Shown here: piece by piece, positions 37,747-37,818 of the stretch | Layout: each line of letters begins with the position of its first letter | Position numbering within the stretch: position 1 is the stretch's first letter | Origin: Rhodoferax sp. OV413 | Lineage (GTDB): Bacteria; Pseudomonadota; Gammaproteobacteria; Burkholderiales; Burkholderiaceae_C | DNA length: 37,818 nucleotides | Direction: 5' to 3' | Assembly (NCBI GenBank): GCA_945861785.1 | Contig: CAMAWD010000065.1 | Coordinates: 1-37,818 of the forward strand | The notes under the pieces: model-generated | Seen by the model: only the letters and a program-made list of their open reading frames with translations | The model's database searches: none | Told to the model about the DNA's origin: nothing | Translations under genes and position numbers: made by a program

Positions 37747-37782
37747 TGTCCCTGACCCCTGTCCCCGTGACCCCTGTCCCCG
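37740..37782. repeat. Short tandem repeat TGACCCCTGTCCC(CG)
   Basis: Three head-to-tail units: TGACCCCTGTCCC (37740-37752), TGACCCCTGTCCCCG (37753-37767) and TGACCCCTGTCCCCG (37768-37782), followed by a partial TGCGACCC. The first unit overlaps the right arm of the palindrome, so the copies appear to be amplified from the palindrome edge. Confidence 0.85.
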
Positions 37783-37818
37783 TGCGACCCGCCTGCTGAC
37801 TGGGTCGGCGTGCGTAGC

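Larger units (their letters stand above)
37185..37818. other. Gene-free tail with mobile-element debris
   Basis: No intact gene is visible in these 634 bases. They hold a fragment of an IS91-type transposase (37349-37483), a long palindrome (37701-37746) and tandem TGACCCCTGTCCC copies (37740-37782). A minus-strand frame at 37280-37516 is antisense to the transposase scrap and is not taken as a gene. Bases 37185-37348 and 37490-37700 show nothing I recognise. The region may be the edge of an accessory segment continuing beyond the window. Confidence 0.6.

Overview
This window is a dense, high-GC stretch of core bacterial chromosome. The gene content and order point to a betaproteobacterium of the Burkholderiales, most likely Comamonadaceae-like. 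The evidence is a tpiA-secG-tRNA-Leu-nuoA-N block with separate nuoC and nuoD, a trailing NUDIX and DUF1178 pair, rpsU-yqeY, and ybiB-cobA. The family-level placement is an inference from layout and protein character, not from a search.

Left part (1-11.9 kb): a non-coding start with a hexanucleotide minisatellite, then housekeeping genes on both strands. These are suhB, trmJ and cysE; mog and darP; pmbA/tldE; a decayed DUF4399 lipid/periplasm-type gene; yqeY and rpsU; a ybiB-cobA-HI0933-type flavoprotein run; tsaD; and a small Hsp20. Between ybiB and tsaD lies what looks like the last scrap of a nitrate/nitrite reductase (its BFD-like [2Fe-2S] tail), suggesting a lost nitrate-assimilation cluster.

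Middle (12.1-18.5 kb): a PLP aminotransferase, then rpsO and pnp with a strong intergenic terminator and a long leader hairpin of the kind expected for RNase III/PNPase autoregulation. A quinone oxidoreductase-like gene, tpiA, secG and tRNA-Leu(GAG) follow. The tRNA has a G-A mismatch in its anticodon stem.

Right-centre (18.6-32.9 kb): all fourteen genes of respiratory complex I, nuoA to nuoN, closely packed with several ATGA overlaps. Peripheral-arm genes B, C, D, E, F, G and I carry the iron-sulfur and FMN motifs; membrane-arm genes A, H and J-N carry the proton-pumping subunits.

Right end (33-37.8 kb): a NUDIX hydrolase, a DUF1178 zinc-finger protein, an MsbA-type ABC exporter and a fosmidomycin-resistance-type MFS transporter. 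The last 630 bases hold no intact gene. They contain the inactivated C-terminal tail of an IS91-type transposase and a 14-bp-arm palindrome with tandem TGACCCCTGTCCC copies, which look like mobile or REP-type debris at the edge of an accessory region.

I found no clearly new multi-gene system. The best leads are the decayed two-domain DUF4399 gene, the reductase relic, the IS91 and palindrome debris, the block-structured minisatellite, and the structured leaders of rpsO and pnp.
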